Of a stretch of 6,346 nucleotides of DNA, positions 1 to 6,346 are shown in pieces. Within the stretch, counting starts at the first letter, position 1. Each line of letters starts with the position of its first letter. Where the stretch lies: assembly GCA_950068635.1 (NCBI GenBank), contig CATMIM010000070.1, positions 1 to 6,346 of the forward strand, given 5' to 3'. The translations under genes were made by a program, and so were the position numbers. The DNA comes from an uncultured Candidatus Poseidoniales archaeon (GTDB taxonomy: Archaea > Thermoplasmatota > Poseidoniia > Poseidoniales > Thalassarchaeaceae). Under the pieces are notes generated by a model. It made no database searches. It was not told the DNA's origin and saw only the letters and a program-made list of their open reading frames with translations.

Positions 1-2241
1 GTTGATCCAGCGTTTCCTCTCGCTCACGCTACCCACTGCGAGAGCGGATTCCATCTCCTCCGTCGGGCAGTCGAAAGCCAATATCCCACCGAGCGCTCGC
101 ACGCGCGGGTCGTCGGAATGGGATGCCTGCAGTTCCTCGAACACATCCATCGCTTCGAACCAGTCCCCTGAGTCGATGAGGCAGAGCGCTACGGCGATGC
201 GTGACTTCGCACCGCTCGGGTCGAGCCTGACACAGTCGAGAGCCAGCGCCAGTGCCTCCTCGCCGCGCCGCTGCGAACGCAACTGTGCGACTGAACTCAA
301 CATCCCATGCAGCGCGATGTTGTCTGAATGGCTGTTGTCGATCCGCGTCACCGGGTCCCACGAGCGCAGCCTTCGTTGCATGTCTGACAGCAAGTCCAGG
401 CAACTGACGTTCTCCCAGTCATACAGGTCGTCCACGCCAACCGTGCCGTTCCACGGATCGAGCCACTCGGCGATGAACGACAGCAACTCCGGCTCGTCGT
501 ATCCGTCGGGCTGTTCCATGCCTCTGATGGCCTCGCGAGCGGCGTCGAGCCTGCGACAGGCGATCTGGCCGGCGGCGATCACCATCCTCGCCTCATCATC
601 GTCCCCTCCCTGTTGGGCGAGCACCTTGCGGGCTGTGTCGATCGCCTCGGGCCACAGACCGCGCAATCCGCATTCGAGCATCCGGGCGCGACTTTTCTCA
701 AGCCGTACCATCGACTGGTCCCCCTCATGCCTCTCCTCCCTGAACCGGCGCAGTGCCGCGACGTTGTCGTTGTACGCAGCGCTGGAGATGTGCTGGCGCA
801 TCCAGTCGCCACCGCCGGACATGATCGCCCCCTCACGGCGCTCGTCAGGCGAGAGGTCGAAGCGCAGTTGGCGTAACCTTCCGAAGCGAGAGAGACTCAT
901 CAACCAGGTGAGCATGAACACGGCTTGACCGGCAGCGATGAACTGCCATGTCTCGGCGAGCAACAACTCTTCGGAGAGGAAGGGGGTGGATTCACCATAT
1001 GGCATCAGGTGGTTGAACTCCTTGTATGCCTGCATGATCAACAGCAGCACGGTGTAGCCGCTGAAACCAGCCAGCCCGAAGTAGAGCACCCTTCCCTGCA
1101 CAGCCCTCTCAGAGCGGATCTCCCGCGGTTGTGCGATGGTCACGCCACCGATTCCCCCGAAGGTCTGTCCTCCGAGGAAGAGGTTGCGAGTCAGTTCGAA
1201 GATGAATGCGAGTCCGACGATGGCGACGTTCAGCATCAGGTAGGAGGCGAGGGTTATCCTGAGCATCTTCAGCGAGATGAGTTTCTGCAATACGGGGTTG
1301 TCCTCCACGATCTGGAAGATCTCCCACCCGATGATTCCCCCGAGGTCGAGCAGTTCGTTGGTGTGCGCCGGCTGTTCAAGTTGGACGTAGGCGAGTGTAA
1401 TGATGCCGTTGATGGCGACGAAGGGCATGGTCGCCAGGAAGATGACGATGATCATCGATACCATTCGCTTGGTGAACCCAGGAGGGTCAGGATCCATCGG
1501 TGTGAGCTGTCCCCGAACCGTGCGCCACTTGTTGAGCAGCAGCGTGTTCCAGGACGCCCCCATGATACGGCCGTAAGCAAAGATGGTGGGGGCCATGAAT
1601 GTGAGCAGCGCATAACCAACCCAGCGGACGAATGTCGGCTCATCGGTCCCCTTTCCTGACTGGGCCCAGCCGATGAACAACACCATCGCAGTCAGCAGGA
1701 CCACCACGAGGATGGTGGTGATGCCGCCGTACATGCGCACGGCCAAACGCTCTCGTACCCGTTCGCTCTTGCCCCGCCCGAGTTGGGCGTAGAGTGTGAC
1801 GAATGGAGAGATAATGATCGGGAATCCGACCAGCAGCGCCATCATGTAGATGACCGGCTCGTAGAACGTTCCCGGGCCTAACAGCAGTTCGGCGACGATG
1901 AGCATGATGCCCGCCATCGACAGCAGGTAGGCGATCGTCCCCACGCTGACTCCGGGGGCGCGGAGCAGGTCGAACACATCCTCCCTGCTCCTGGTCAGGC
2001 GGTGCACCTCGTAGAGGTCGTCGTCGACCTCGAAGGCGACCTGCAGATTGGAGAGTGACAGCGGCAGCAGCAATCTCCAGAGAGCGAGCGCGCTGACCAC
2101 GGCGATGAGCAGCGGGAGCAGCAGTACCGGGTCGAACACGTCGGCGCTGACGATGGTCGCCTCCGCCCCGACGACTGGGACGAGCAGGATCCCGAACAGG
2201 ACGCACACGGCGCTTTTCCTGCCGACTCGCCCAGTTCGCAT
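1..2241 (-). CDS. Large polytopic membrane protein with TPR-like C-terminal region, 3' end outside window
   Basis: I do not recognise this family. The frame is open from ATG 2241 to position 1: 747 codons with no stop, so the C-terminus is missing. The start is well fixed: an in-frame TGA at 2277-2275 has no other start codon after it, and GGAGAGG lies 5-11 nt upstream of the ATG. Ten hydrophobic segments fall at about residues 10-27, 38-60, 99-121, 126-151, 172-193, 206-228, 259-286, 328-350, 385-406 and 431-452. Arg/Lys-rich loops (152-171, 229-258, 351-384, 453-460) alternate with acidic ones (287-327, 407-430), giving an N-in, C-in, 10-TM topology. The first segment could instead be a cleaved signal (VVGA-EA near 26); the tail stays cytoplasmic either way. 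Residues about 480-747 are soluble, with helical Ala/Leu-rich repeats resembling TPRs, clearest at 515-575 and 645-705 (e.g. GEEALALALDCVRLDPSGA at 660-678). No catalytic motif is seen. It may be a membrane scaffold or an uncharacterised transporter; the function is open. Confidence 0.85.
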   Translation of the reverse strand, partial: MRTGRVGRKSAVCVLFGILLVPVVGAEATIVSADVFDPVLLLPLLIAVVSALALWRLLLPLSLSNLQVAFEVDDDLYEVHRLTRSREDVFDLLRAPGVSVGTIAYLLSMAGIMLIVAELLLGPGTFYEPVIYMMALLVGFPIIISPFVTLYAQLGRGKSERVRERLAVRMYGGITTILVVVLLTAMVLFIGWAQSGKGTDEPTFVRWVGYALLTFMAPTIFAYGRIMGASWNTLLLNKWRTVRGQLTPMDPDPPGFTKRMVSMIIVIFLATMPFVAINGIITLAYVQLEQPAHTNELLDLGGIIGWEIFQIVEDNPVLQKLISLKMLRITLASYLMLNVAIVGLAFIFELTRNLFLGGQTFGGIGGVTIAQPREIRSERAVQGRVLYFGLAGFSGYTVLLLIMQAYKEFNHLMPYGESTPFLSEELLLAETWQFIAAGQAVFMLTWLMSLSRFGRLRQLRFDLSPDERREGAIMSGGGDWMRQHISSAAYNDNVAALRRFREERHEGDQSMVRLEKSRARMLECGLRGLWPEAIDTARKVLAQQGGDDDEARMVIAAGQIACRRLDAAREAIRGMEQPDGYDEPELLSFIAEWLDPWNGTVGVDDLYDWENVSCLDLLSDMQRRLRSWDPVTRIDNSHSDNIALHGMLSSVAQLRSQRRGEEALALALDCVRLDPSGAKSRIAVALCLIDSGDWFEAMDVFEELQASHSDDPRVRALGGILAFDCPTEEMESALAVGSVSERKRWIN

Positions 2242-2246
2242 GGCTC

Positions 2247-2253
2247 CCTCTCC
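2247..2253 (-). promoter_or_regulatory. Ribosome binding site of the membrane-TPR gene
   Basis: Minus-strand GGAGAGG ends 5 nt before ATG 2241. A second GGAG at 2247-2244 lies only 2 nt from the ATG and is too close to be the main site. Together with the in-frame stop at 2277-2275, this fixes the start. Confidence 0.6.
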
Positions 2254-2297
2254 ACTGTCATCTCGACAACTCCCTCACTAATCCATTTCGGCTGCAT

Positions 2298-2316
2298 ACG
2301 TCGCCGACGGCGACGT
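2298..2316 (-). repeat. Perfect 8-bp inverted repeat upstream of the membrane-TPR gene
   Basis: Two 8-base arms, 2298-2305 and 2309-2316, pair perfectly around a 3-base loop (ACGTCGCC, loop, GGCGACGT). It sits 57 nt upstream of ATG 2241 and 18 nt downstream of the first inverted repeat in transcription order. It lacks a T-tract. Possible roles are an operator for the downstream gene or an mRNA processing hairpin. Its sequence is unrelated to the other repeat. Confidence 0.5.
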
Positions 2317-2334
2317 GCACACCTGCTCGCCGCA

Positions 2335-2350
2335 CCCTCGCGTGCGAGGG
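2335..2350 (-). repeat. Perfect inverted repeat just after the aminotransferase stop
   Basis: CCCTCGC-GT-GCGAGGG is a 7-bp perfect palindromic arm pair; as RNA it would form a 6-bp stem with a 4-nt loop. It begins 6 nt after the aminotransferase TGA on the minus strand. No T-run follows, so it is not a classical intrinsic terminator. It could act in mRNA 3'-end stability or as a protein site. Confidence 0.5.
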
Positions 2351-2356
2351 GAACCC

Positions 2357-3568
2357 TCATCCGCGGTGGTGCTGCAGGAAGCGGTCGATGCGGTCGAACG
2401 CCTCGTTGAGCACATCGGTGTCAGGAAGGAACACCAGCCGGAAGTGTCCGCTGCCGTACTCCGGTGAGAATCCAGAGCCGTGCACCAACAGAACATGCTC
2501 TTCGTGCAGCAGGTCGAGCACGAACTTCTTGTCATCTGCCGCCCAGTGGGGATCGGTCAGTCTCACGAACATGTAGAACGATCCTCCAGGAGCCTCCACC
2601 TCGATCCCCTCGATTCCACTGATGCGCTCGACGCACAGGTCTCGCCGGCGGAGCAACCCCTCACGATAGCCGTCCATCCAGCCATTGTCCGAGGTCAGCC
2701 CCGCGAGGTATCCGAGTTGTGCGGGGGTCGAGGCGCACAGACGGCTGCGCAGCAACCGCTCGGCTCCATCGCGCACATCGACCATCCGTCCATCTGGGTC
2801 GTGCCATGCCATGTAGCCGACACGCCATCCCGGCGCGTAGTAGTTCTTCGACACGCCATTGAGGGTGATGACCGGGACGCCATTCGATCTCGACGCGCAG
2901 GAGACTTGCCTCCCAGTGAAGTCGAGACCGTCGTAGATCTCGTCGGCCACAATCGTGCATAGCGGCCAGCGGCCGGCGATTTCCAGCAACCGGTCGATCT
3001 CCTCGGGTCCAGCGACGTTCCCGGTCGGGTTGTTCGGATTGATGAGCACCAGCAGCCTGACCGAGTCGTCCATCTTCGCCTCGACATCGTCGAAGTCGAT
3101 GCTCCAGTCGGAGTCCTGGCGCAGGCGGTACTCGATGGTCTGGCCACCGAAAAGTTGCGGGTAGGCCATGTACGGTGGGTAGTGCGGCCCGGGGGTGAGC
3201 AGCTTCTCGCCATCGTTCAGGAACGATGCGAAGATGATCTGCAGCGCCTCGGACACCCCTGTGGTCACGTAAACGTCGTCGCGTGTGCAGTTCCATCCCT
3301 TGCGGGTCTCGTCGGCGGCGATCGCCTCACGTGTCTCATCAAGGCCGTAGGAGGGAGAGTAGCCGTTGCGCTGGTCCACGAGTGCCTGCTGGAACGCTTC
3401 CACCATGTGCATCGGAGTGGGCAGCCCAGGGTAGGCGAGCGGATCGCCGATATTCAGCTTCAGGATCTCATGGCCCTGTCGCTCTAGAGCGGTCGCAGGA
3501 ACCACCACATCGCGGATGGCGTATTCGATGCACGCTGCCCGCGGGGAGACCGGAATCCGTTCTACCAC
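2357..3568 (-). CDS. PLP-dependent alanine-type aminotransferase (class I/II)
   Basis: Fold-type I aminotransferase, most likely cytoplasmic alanine:2-oxoglutarate transaminase (pyruvate + glutamate to alanine + 2-oxoglutarate). With the GTG start at 3568 it has 403 residues, the usual length. Motifs in order: EYAIRDVVVPA near 15-25, LNIGDP 38-43, GVSEALQIIF 104-113 (cofactor phosphate region), PGPHYPPY 126-133, NPNNPTG 177-183, DEIYD 209-213 (Asp contacting the PLP pyridine N, Tyr its O3'), NGVSKNYYAPGWRVGY 237-252 with Schiff-base Lys241, HGSGF 363-367, and GHFRLVFLP with the substrate-carboxylate Arg377. The order and wording of these blocks resemble the Pyrococcus AlaAT family. GTG 3595 is an upstream alternative (412 aa), but GAGGTGA at 3580-3574 sits 5 nt before GTG 3568, and starting there matches family N-termini. 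All catalytic residues are present. Specificity for alanine rather than aspartate or another amino acid is inferred from family resemblance. Confidence 0.93.
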   Translation of the reverse strand: MVERIPVSPRAACIEYAIRDVVVPATALERQGHEILKLNIGDPLAYPGLPTPMHMVEAFQQALVDQRNGYSPSYGLDETREAIAADETRKGWNCTRDDVYVTTGVSEALQIIFASFLNDGEKLLTPGPHYPPYMAYPQLFGGQTIEYRLRQDSDWSIDFDDVEAKMDDSVRLLVLINPNNPTGNVAGPEEIDRLLEIAGRWPLCTIVADEIYDGLDFTGRQVSCASRSNGVPVITLNGVSKNYYAPGWRVGYMAWHDPDGRMVDVRDGAERLLRSRLCASTPAQLGYLAGLTSDNGWMDGYREGLLRRRDLCVERISGIEGIEVEAPGGSFYMFVRLTDPHWAADDKKFVLDLLHEEHVLLVHGSGFSPEYGSGHFRLVFLPDTDVLNEAFDRIDRFLQHHRG

Positions 3569-3573
3569 CCTAC

Positions 3574-3580
3574 TCACCTC
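3574..3580 (-). promoter_or_regulatory. Strong Shine-Dalgarno of the aminotransferase
   Basis: The minus strand reads GAGGTGA here, a near-complete match to the archaeal/bacterial anti-SD complement (GGAGGTGA). It lies 5 nt upstream of GTG 3568-3566. It falls inside the reading frame if translation began at GTG 3595, so it is the main argument for the shorter start. Confidence 0.7.
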
Positions 3581-3605
3581 TGGTCCCGCATCCACTCACA
3601 GGTTG

Positions 3606-4085
3606 TCAGATTGTCGCCGCATCGAGTCCACCCATGCGACATACCTCAGCGAAGTGCTCCTTTCCGACAGGCTGCACCGACAGACGTTGGAACCGCTGCA
3701 GCAGAGCCATCCCCTCGAGGGTGGGATTGGCGCGCATTTCAGGCAGTTCAACCGCCGTGGAGAGCGTGACCACCGGCTCGATGTCAACCATCATCCAAGT
3801 GGGGTCGTCAGGGTTCGTCTTGAGGTCGAAATAATTTGAATCTTCATCCCATGCAGAGAAGTCAGGATATCCTTCCTTAGACACCTGCGCCACACCTGCG
3901 ACGTGTGGTGGTTTGCAGTTGGAGTGGTAGAAGAGCACGAGATCCCCCACCTTCATGTCGTCGCGCATGAGGTTGCGAGCCTGATAGTTTCGCACACCAT
4001 CCCAATGGGTCGAACCGTCGGCGAGAAGTTGCTCCCACGAGTAGGCATCGGGCTCGCTCTTCATCAGCCAGTGACTTCTGCCCAT
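3606..4085 (-). CDS. EVE-domain protein (modified-nucleotide-binding fold)
   Basis: Small soluble EVE-domain protein of the PUA/YTH-like superfamily. Known family members bind modified bases in DNA or RNA, but this protein's ligand is unknown. Using the ATG at 4085 it has 159 residues, the usual size of a stand-alone EVE protein. The hallmark WLMKSEP lies at residues 6-12, the DGVRNYQARN block at 29-38, the KVGDLVLFYHSN strand at 46-56, HVAGVAQV at 61-68 and the DPTWMMVDI strand around 94-102. Start choice: the frame is open further up, with GTG at 4118 (170 aa) and ATG at 4100 (164 aa). I prefer 4085 because family members usually begin only a few residues before WLMKSEP. No clear Shine-Dalgarno precedes any of the three. 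It begins about 40 nt after the transporter stop and ends about 37 nt before the aminotransferase, suggesting one transcript. Family assignment is very secure; the start is moderate; a functional link to its neighbours is not shown. Confidence 0.93.
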   Translation of the reverse strand: MGRSHWLMKSEPDAYSWEQLLADGSTHWDGVRNYQARNLMRDDMKVGDLVLFYHSNCKPPHVAGVAQVSKEGYPDFSAWDEDSNYFDLKTNPDDPTWMMVDIEPVVTLSTAVELPEMRANPTLEGMALLQRFQRLSVQPVGKEHFAEVCRMGGLDAATI

Positions 4086-4124
4086 CGACACGTTCCACAT
4101 GCCGGAGTGGTATGGCACTTGCGT

Positions 4125-6346
4125 CTACCAGGCGTCGGGGTCGTTCCAGCCGCGCACGGTCGCCTCGGGCACCATGTCGAGTGGGTCCGCCGTCACAGCC
4201 TCCTCGAGCCGAGCGCTGCGCATCAGCGCCGAGGCTCCCCCGGAAAGCCCGACGCCGCTCTTCACCATCGTCGCGAAGATCGCTGGTAACAGCAGCAATG
4301 CTGAGGCGGCCGCCACCAGCAGCAGGATGATGATGACCGTGATGAACGGCTTGAGTGCGGGAATCGGGATGAAGTAAGCGGTGAACAACCCGAGACAGGT
4401 CACCACCACCGCCTCCACCAGCGACATTCCGGTGCTGGTACAGGAGACGTGGATCGCTTCGAGAGAGCCCCCGAGCTCGCGCACGCGATTGGCGATATGG
4501 ATGCTGAAGTCGATGCCCACTCCGACGAGGATCGACCCGATCATGACGGTAACCAGTGACAGCGTCACGTCCTGCCAGACCATCACCATCCATTGCATTC
4601 CCACGGTGAAGATGACCGGTATGGTGGTCAGGATGGCGAACCGGGGGTCGCGGAAGACGAACCCGAGGGTGAGCAGTGTAGCGAGGATCGCGAACCCGAG
4701 CGAGGACCATTGAGAAGCGACGATCAACTCGTTGACGGCGATGGTGACCGCGGCCACACCGATCAGTTTGGTCGACTTGATGCCCCCATCGTAGTTGCCC
4801 TGCGAATGGATGTTCACCTCGTTGACGGCCACCGCGGTTTCCTTGACGTTCATGAACGGCATATCGACGTAGATGAGACTGCGTTGGAAATCCGCGGAGA
4901 TGAACAACTGCCGGGTCTCGTTGGTGAGGCTGGCGTAGAACACGTCGAGCAGGAAGATCTGTACCTCACGGTTGGCCGGGTCGTCTGTGTCGAAGGTCGT
5001 GAGCACTCTCCAGAAGGTCGCGTTCTGCTCCTCCTCGCGGTCGAAGATCACCTCACACACCTCCTTTGCGGGGCTGTCCGGCATCACGTCGCAGAAAGGC
5101 AGGATCGTCGTACCGGTCACGTTCACTGACACGCCGACTGATTTCATCAGGAAGACAACGCTCACGGCGGTCGTCTGCCCAACACGGTCGGTGTTGTTCT
5201 CCAGTTGCTCGATCCCCTTCAATTTCTCGAACGGGTCGTCGTTGTGCACATCGGTATCCTGTGTGTCGCCGCTGATGTTACCCTCGATGAGCAGCATGCC
5301 GATCTGGCCGGCTTCGAACTCCTTGCTGTACTGCTTCATCTTGATGATCGGTGGCTGGCCTTCTGGGGCCATCTCGAGCAGGTCGATGTTCTCCTCGACC
5401 TGAGAACGTGCCCAGGTCGCTGAGACGAGCAGCAGCACGGCGAACAGCAGGACGACCATCTTGTTCCATTTGATCGGGATAGCCACGATGTGCTCGAACG
5501 CCTTGGGAGGTGGGTGGCTCGGTTTCTTGAGATCGAGCAGCATCGTGAGGTTGGGTACCATCACCATCGTCAGGAAGTAGACCACGACGATGCCCCCGGC
5601 GAGAGAGATGCCCACTGTCTGGATCGGTCTCATCGGTGTGCCGACCAGCGAGATGAAGCCGATGATGGTCGTGACAGCCGAGAGCATCACCGCCTTGCCG
5701 GTCGATTGCAGAGCGACCGCCATCTTCTCCTCCGGAGTGCCTTCCTCCTCTGCGTAGCGATTGGTGATGTGCAGACCGTACGAAACACCCAGTGCGAGCA
5801 GGATGGGCCCTACGATGATCACGGTCATCGTCACCTCATAATCGAGGAAACCGATGATGCCGAGCGTCCACCATACGGAGCAGAGGGTCGGCAGTCCAGC
5901 GATGATGACCACCTTCACACCCTGCACCGGACGGATCCGACCCGTCTGGATGATGTCTGAATGGAACAGGAACAGACCCAGCGCCACCGCGGCCACTGCG
6001 GCGGGAAAGATCTGCCAGAAGAGAACGAACGAGTACTTGGTCACCGAGTTGGTGATCGGCACAGGTCCGGTGAGCGTCATCTCGATGCCGAGACAGGCTG
6101 TTGTGTTGTCGTCCGCCCTGTCCAGGCAGTCGCTGAACTGTTCGTTCCACCTGTTCTCACCAGCTATCTGCTCGATCCAGCATTCGGTGTAGACGACGAT
6201 GTCCGTGTACGCCTCGACCTCACGCTGGCCCCCTGTCTTGCAGGCGTCGGGGATCTCGCTGGCGTGGAACCCGGTGTCCACCACTCCTACGATGATCACA
6301 GCCCGATTGGGGAATCCGACCGTTTCTTTGTCGTTCACACCGTCCC
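4125..6346 (-). CDS. RND/MMPL-superfamily transporter, 5' end outside window
   Basis: Membrane transporter of the RND superfamily (MMPL / archaeal HAE-3-like); substrate unknown, probably lipid or amphiphile. Residues are counted from a GTG at 6338, probably not the true start: the frame stays open to 6346, and the first 100 residues look like the C-terminal part of the first extracellular loop, so TM1 and the early loop lie outside. Visible order: loop remnant 1-100, TM2 about 103-125, TM3 140-165, TM4 170-192, TM5 217-233, TM6 240-265, TM7 293-310, second large loop 311-525, TM8-9 about 525-585, TM10 595-615, TM11 638-657, TM12 662-690, short cytoplasmic tail to 737. The halves are pseudo-repeats: GVSYGLHITNRYAEE (184-198) aligns with GVGIDFSIHIANRVREL (606-622). 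The relay Asp is present only in the second half (D610; S186 in the first). Loops hold four Cys (33, 53, 71, 82) and a pair (416, 428), plus several N-glycosylation sequons. It stops at TAG 4127-4125, just upstream of the EVE gene. Family call is firm; substrate is not. Confidence 0.9.
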   Translation of the reverse strand, partial: DGVNDKETVGFPNRAVIIVGVVDTGFHASEIPDACKTGGQREVEAYTDIVVYTECWIEQIAGENRWNEQFSDCLDRADDNTTACLGIEMTLTGPVPITNSVTKYSFVLFWQIFPAAVAAVALGLFLFHSDIIQTGRIRPVQGVKVVIIAGLPTLCSVWWTLGIIGFLDYEVTMTVIIVGPILLALGVSYGLHITNRYAEEEGTPEEKMAVALQSTGKAVMLSAVTTIIGFISLVGTPMRPIQTVGISLAGGIVVVYFLTMVMVPNLTMLLDLKKPSHPPPKAFEHIVAIPIKWNKMVVLLFAVLLLVSATWARSQVEENIDLLEMAPEGQPPIIKMKQYSKEFEAGQIGMLLIEGNISGDTQDTDVHNDDPFEKLKGIEQLENNTDRVGQTTAVSVVFLMKSVGVSVNVTGTTILPFCDVMPDSPAKEVCEVIFDREEEQNATFWRVLTTFDTDDPANREVQIFLLDVFYASLTNETRQLFISADFQRSLIYVDMPFMNVKETAVAVNEVNIHSQGNYDGGIKSTKLIGVAAVTIAVNELIVASQWSSLGFAILATLLTLGFVFRDPRFAILTTIPVIFTVGMQWMVMVWQDVTLSLVTVMIGSILVGVGIDFSIHIANRVRELGGSLEAIHVSCTSTGMSLVEAVVVTCLGLFTAYFIPIPALKPFITVIIILLLVAAASALLLLPAIFATMVKSGVGLSGGASALMRSARLEEAVTADPLDMVPEATVRGWNDPDAW

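Larger units (their letters stand above)
2242..2356 (-). other. 115-nt intergenic region between aminotransferase and membrane-TPR gene
   Basis: This is the only sizeable gap in the window. It contains the two GC-rich inverted repeats and then a slightly more A/T-rich stretch around 2290-2275 (CCGAAATGGATTAG on the minus strand) ahead of the ribosome binding site. That stretch could hold a weak BRE/TATA-like promoter, but it lacks a convincing TATA box. Whether the last gene has its own promoter or is read through from the upstream three cannot be decided from sequence. Confidence 0.45.

Noticed and set aside
2..928. 308-codon open frame on the plus strand
   Set aside because: It lies wholly antisense to the membrane-TPR gene. 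Its translation is Ser/Arg-rich with no recognisable domain, while the minus-strand frame gives coherent helical-repeat protein.
925..1659. 244-codon acidic open frame on the plus strand
   Set aside because: It is in exact antisense codon register with the membrane gene. Its Asp/Glu/His-rich composition is what the complement of Ile/Val/Leu codons produces, so it is a shadow.
2275..2290. Possible BRE/TATA-like promoter before the membrane-TPR gene
   Set aside because: The stretch is only mildly A/T-rich and lacks a recognisable TATA box, so I do not list it as a promoter.
2335..2350. Intrinsic terminator after the aminotransferase
   Set aside because: The hairpin is present, but the bases following it in transcription order are GC-rich with no T-run on the minus strand, so it is listed only as an inverted repeat.
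1640..2360. Two overlapping minus-strand frames (1640-2206 and 1995-2360)
   Set aside because: They are out-of-frame readings of the membrane gene's 5' part, rich in Arg, Ser and Cys, without domains. The frame starting at ATG 2241 has clear membrane helices and its own ribosome binding site.
3877..4710. 277-codon minus-strand frame spanning the transporter/EVE junction
   Set aside because: It overlaps two well-supported genes in another frame and has an Arg/His/Gly-rich composition typical of shadow translation in GC-rich DNA.
1..6346. A defence island, CRISPR array, mobile element or biosynthetic cluster
   Set aside because: No direct-repeat array, transposase, integrase, nuclease or synthase domain is visible. 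The EVE domain alone is not enough to call a defence system.

Overview
The window carries four protein-coding genes, all on the minus strand and read from high to low coordinates. Two of them run off the window edges. In transcription order they are: (1) the 3'-terminal 740 or so codons of an RND/MMPL-superfamily membrane transporter (6346-4125); (2) a small EVE-domain protein (about 4085-3606); (3) a complete PLP-dependent alanine-type aminotransferase (about 3568-2357); and (4) the first 747 codons of a large polytopic membrane protein with a TPR-like cytoplasmic region that I do not recognise (2241-1). The last gene is open to the left edge with no stop. The long plus-strand reading frames opposite it, and those opposite the other three genes, read as antisense shadows with arginine/serine-rich or acidic low-complexity translations.

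Organism: the DNA is GC-rich, roughly 60% by eye. The aminotransferase resembles, as I recall it, the alanine aminotransferase of Pyrococcus more closely than the E. coli AlaA/AlaC type, especially in its N-terminus and its C-terminal HGSGF...GHFR block. The transporter's extracellular loops carry many N-X-S/T sequons. A GAGGTGA Shine-Dalgarno precedes the aminotransferase. Together these point to an archaeon. A mesophilic, GC-rich euryarchaeon such as a marine Group II/Poseidoniales-type lineage would fit, but that finer placement is inference. No rRNA, tRNA, mobile element, CRISPR array or phage gene is visible.

Layout: the first three genes are tightly packed, with gaps of about 40 and 37 nt, and look co-transcribed. 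A 115-nt gap containing two perfect GC-rich inverted repeats separates the aminotransferase stop from the start of the membrane-TPR gene. It is the only intergenic stretch of note. No stretch over 300 bases lacks a gene.

How the genes relate: no clear pathway links transporter, EVE protein and aminotransferase, and the grouping may be simple compact-genome packing. The most interesting items are the unrecognised 10-TM plus TPR-like protein, the transporter's asymmetric relay motif (Asp in the second half, Ser in the first), and the paired inverted repeats.
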